The notes under the pieces: generated by a model
What the model was told of the DNA's origin: nothing
The model's database searches: none
The model's input: only the letters and a program-made list of their open reading frames with translations
Shown here: piece after piece, positions 23,097 to 23,599 of the stretch
Layout of the letters: the number at the start of each line of letters is the position of its first letter
Position numbering within the stretch: the first letter of the stretch is position 1
Source of the DNA: Chloroflexota bacterium
Lineage (GTDB): Bacteria > Chloroflexota > Anaerolineae > J102
Assembly: GCA_003353825.1 (NCBI GenBank)
Contig: PIVW01000027.1
Location: 1 to 23,599, forward strand
Reading direction: 5' to 3'
Length of the DNA: 23,599 nt
Program-made: the position numbers and the translations under genes

Positions 23097-23599
23097 CTGC
23101 ATCAGACGGAACTACGACTCTGAGCCGAAAGGAGCGTTTTCTGAGCGCTGTCGTACCCGGATTGCGAGGCCTGTTGTTACCGGGTGGCGCCATCCTTATG
23201 GCGTTGCTGGTAGGCGCTATCTTTATCTTGATTATCGGTAAGAATCCTATCGAGGCTTACGTAGCCCTATTACAAGGCGCCTTCGGCGATCTCTTCTCGC
23301 TTGGTGAAACACTGGAAGCGACCACCCCCTTGATCTTTACCGGACTGGCTGTGGCATTCGCCTTCCGGGCCAAGATGTTCAACATCGGCGCCGAGGGTCA
23401 ATTCTTGATGGGCGCTTTGGCCGGTGCATGGGTAGGCATCAACCTACAACTCCCCGGTGTCATCCACGTGATCTTGACACTACTGGCCGGGTTCATCGCC
23501 GGTGGTCTCTGGGGCGGCATCGCCGGAGGGCTAAAAGCAACACGGGGCGTCAACGAAGTGATCAGCACGATCATGCTGAACTTCATCGCCATCCTCTTT
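23093..23599 (+). CDS. ABC transporter permease, YufP/BPD_transp_2 family (3' end outside window)
   Basis: The first 169 codons of a membrane permease (PF02653). The start overlaps the ATPase stop by 4 nt. A 30-residue cytoplasmic N-terminus precedes several hydrophobic helices. Diagnostic segments of nucleoside-type permeases are ATTPLIFTGLAVAFAFRA, KMFNIGAEGQFLMGA and GVNEVISTIMLNFIA. A second permease of the same family (YufQ-like) is expected beyond the window. The BMP-type binding protein favours nucleoside transport, but related systems carry other compounds. Confidence 0.93.
   Translation, partial: MTASDGTTTLSRKERFLSAVVPGLRGLLLPGGAILMALLVGAIFILIIGKNPIEAYVALLQGAFGDLFSLGETLEATTPLIFTGLAVAFAFRAKMFNIGAEGQFLMGALAGAWVGINLQLPGVIHVILTLLAGFIAGGLWGGIAGGLKATRGVNEVISTIMLNFIAILF

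Overview
The window looks like a chromosomal segment of a Chloroflexota bacterium, probably Anaerolineae- or Caldilinea-like. This is an inference from gene content and style: secreted proteins with Thr/Pro-rich linkers and DNRLRE-type domains, TPTPT-linker lipoproteins, many short intergenic repeats, and small dense operons. There are no rRNA genes, CRISPR arrays, complete insertion sequences or phage genes.

Left edge (1-1275, minus strand): the promoter-proximal end of a bacterial microcompartment operon. Two different BMC-P (EutN/CcmL) vertex proteins are followed by a class II aldolase that runs off the window. The DNA between these genes carries three short tandem repeat blocks that share a GGTC core. 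Divergent from it is a fluoride-resistance pair, crcB and a DUF190 gene (1298-2106).

2160-7577 (plus): a 1404-residue exported protein with three DNRLRE-like domains, Thr/Pro linkers, a HExxHxxGxxH metallopeptidase centre and Ig/PKD-like repeats. It is followed by a decayed paralogue whose 3' half could be restored by removing one C from each of two C6 runs. Next come tRNA-Glu(TTC) on the minus strand, with a clear promoter and a shared hairpin terminator, and a BrkB/YihY-type membrane protein that may be read from a leaderless transcript.

13796-8830 (minus): a compact seven-gene operon whose genes overlap or lie within 17 nt of one another. In order it encodes a Crp/Fnr regulator, a PyrK-like Fe-S flavoprotein, a PyrD-like flavoprotein without the usual orotate-site residues, a SAM methyltransferase, an HPr-kinase-like P-loop protein, ClpS and a YbaK-type deacylase. 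The first five look like one functional cassette of unknown purpose, and this is the best candidate for an undescribed system here. A small lipoprotein gene with its own promoter lies upstream.

14616-19231: an inverted-repeat element, a secreted GSDH-type sugar dehydrogenase homologue, a truncated PIG-L deacetylase, an LppX/LolA-like lipoprotein with a strong terminator, a MITE-like element with apparent 8-bp target duplication, a GNAT acetyltransferase and a CGTGAA-rich repeat.

19308-23599 (plus): a HutC-type GntR regulator with striking operator-like repeats, then a BMP/PnrA-type uptake system: binding lipoprotein, an attenuator-like hairpin, a double ATPase and the start of the first permease. 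It probably imports nucleosides or a related compound.

A cross-cutting observation is that the three exported non-lipoprotein products (1404-residue protein, its pseudogene, and the GSDH protein) end in the same short tail, x-L-aromatic-aliphatic-P-three aliphatics-R-stop. This may be an unnamed C-terminal sorting signal.
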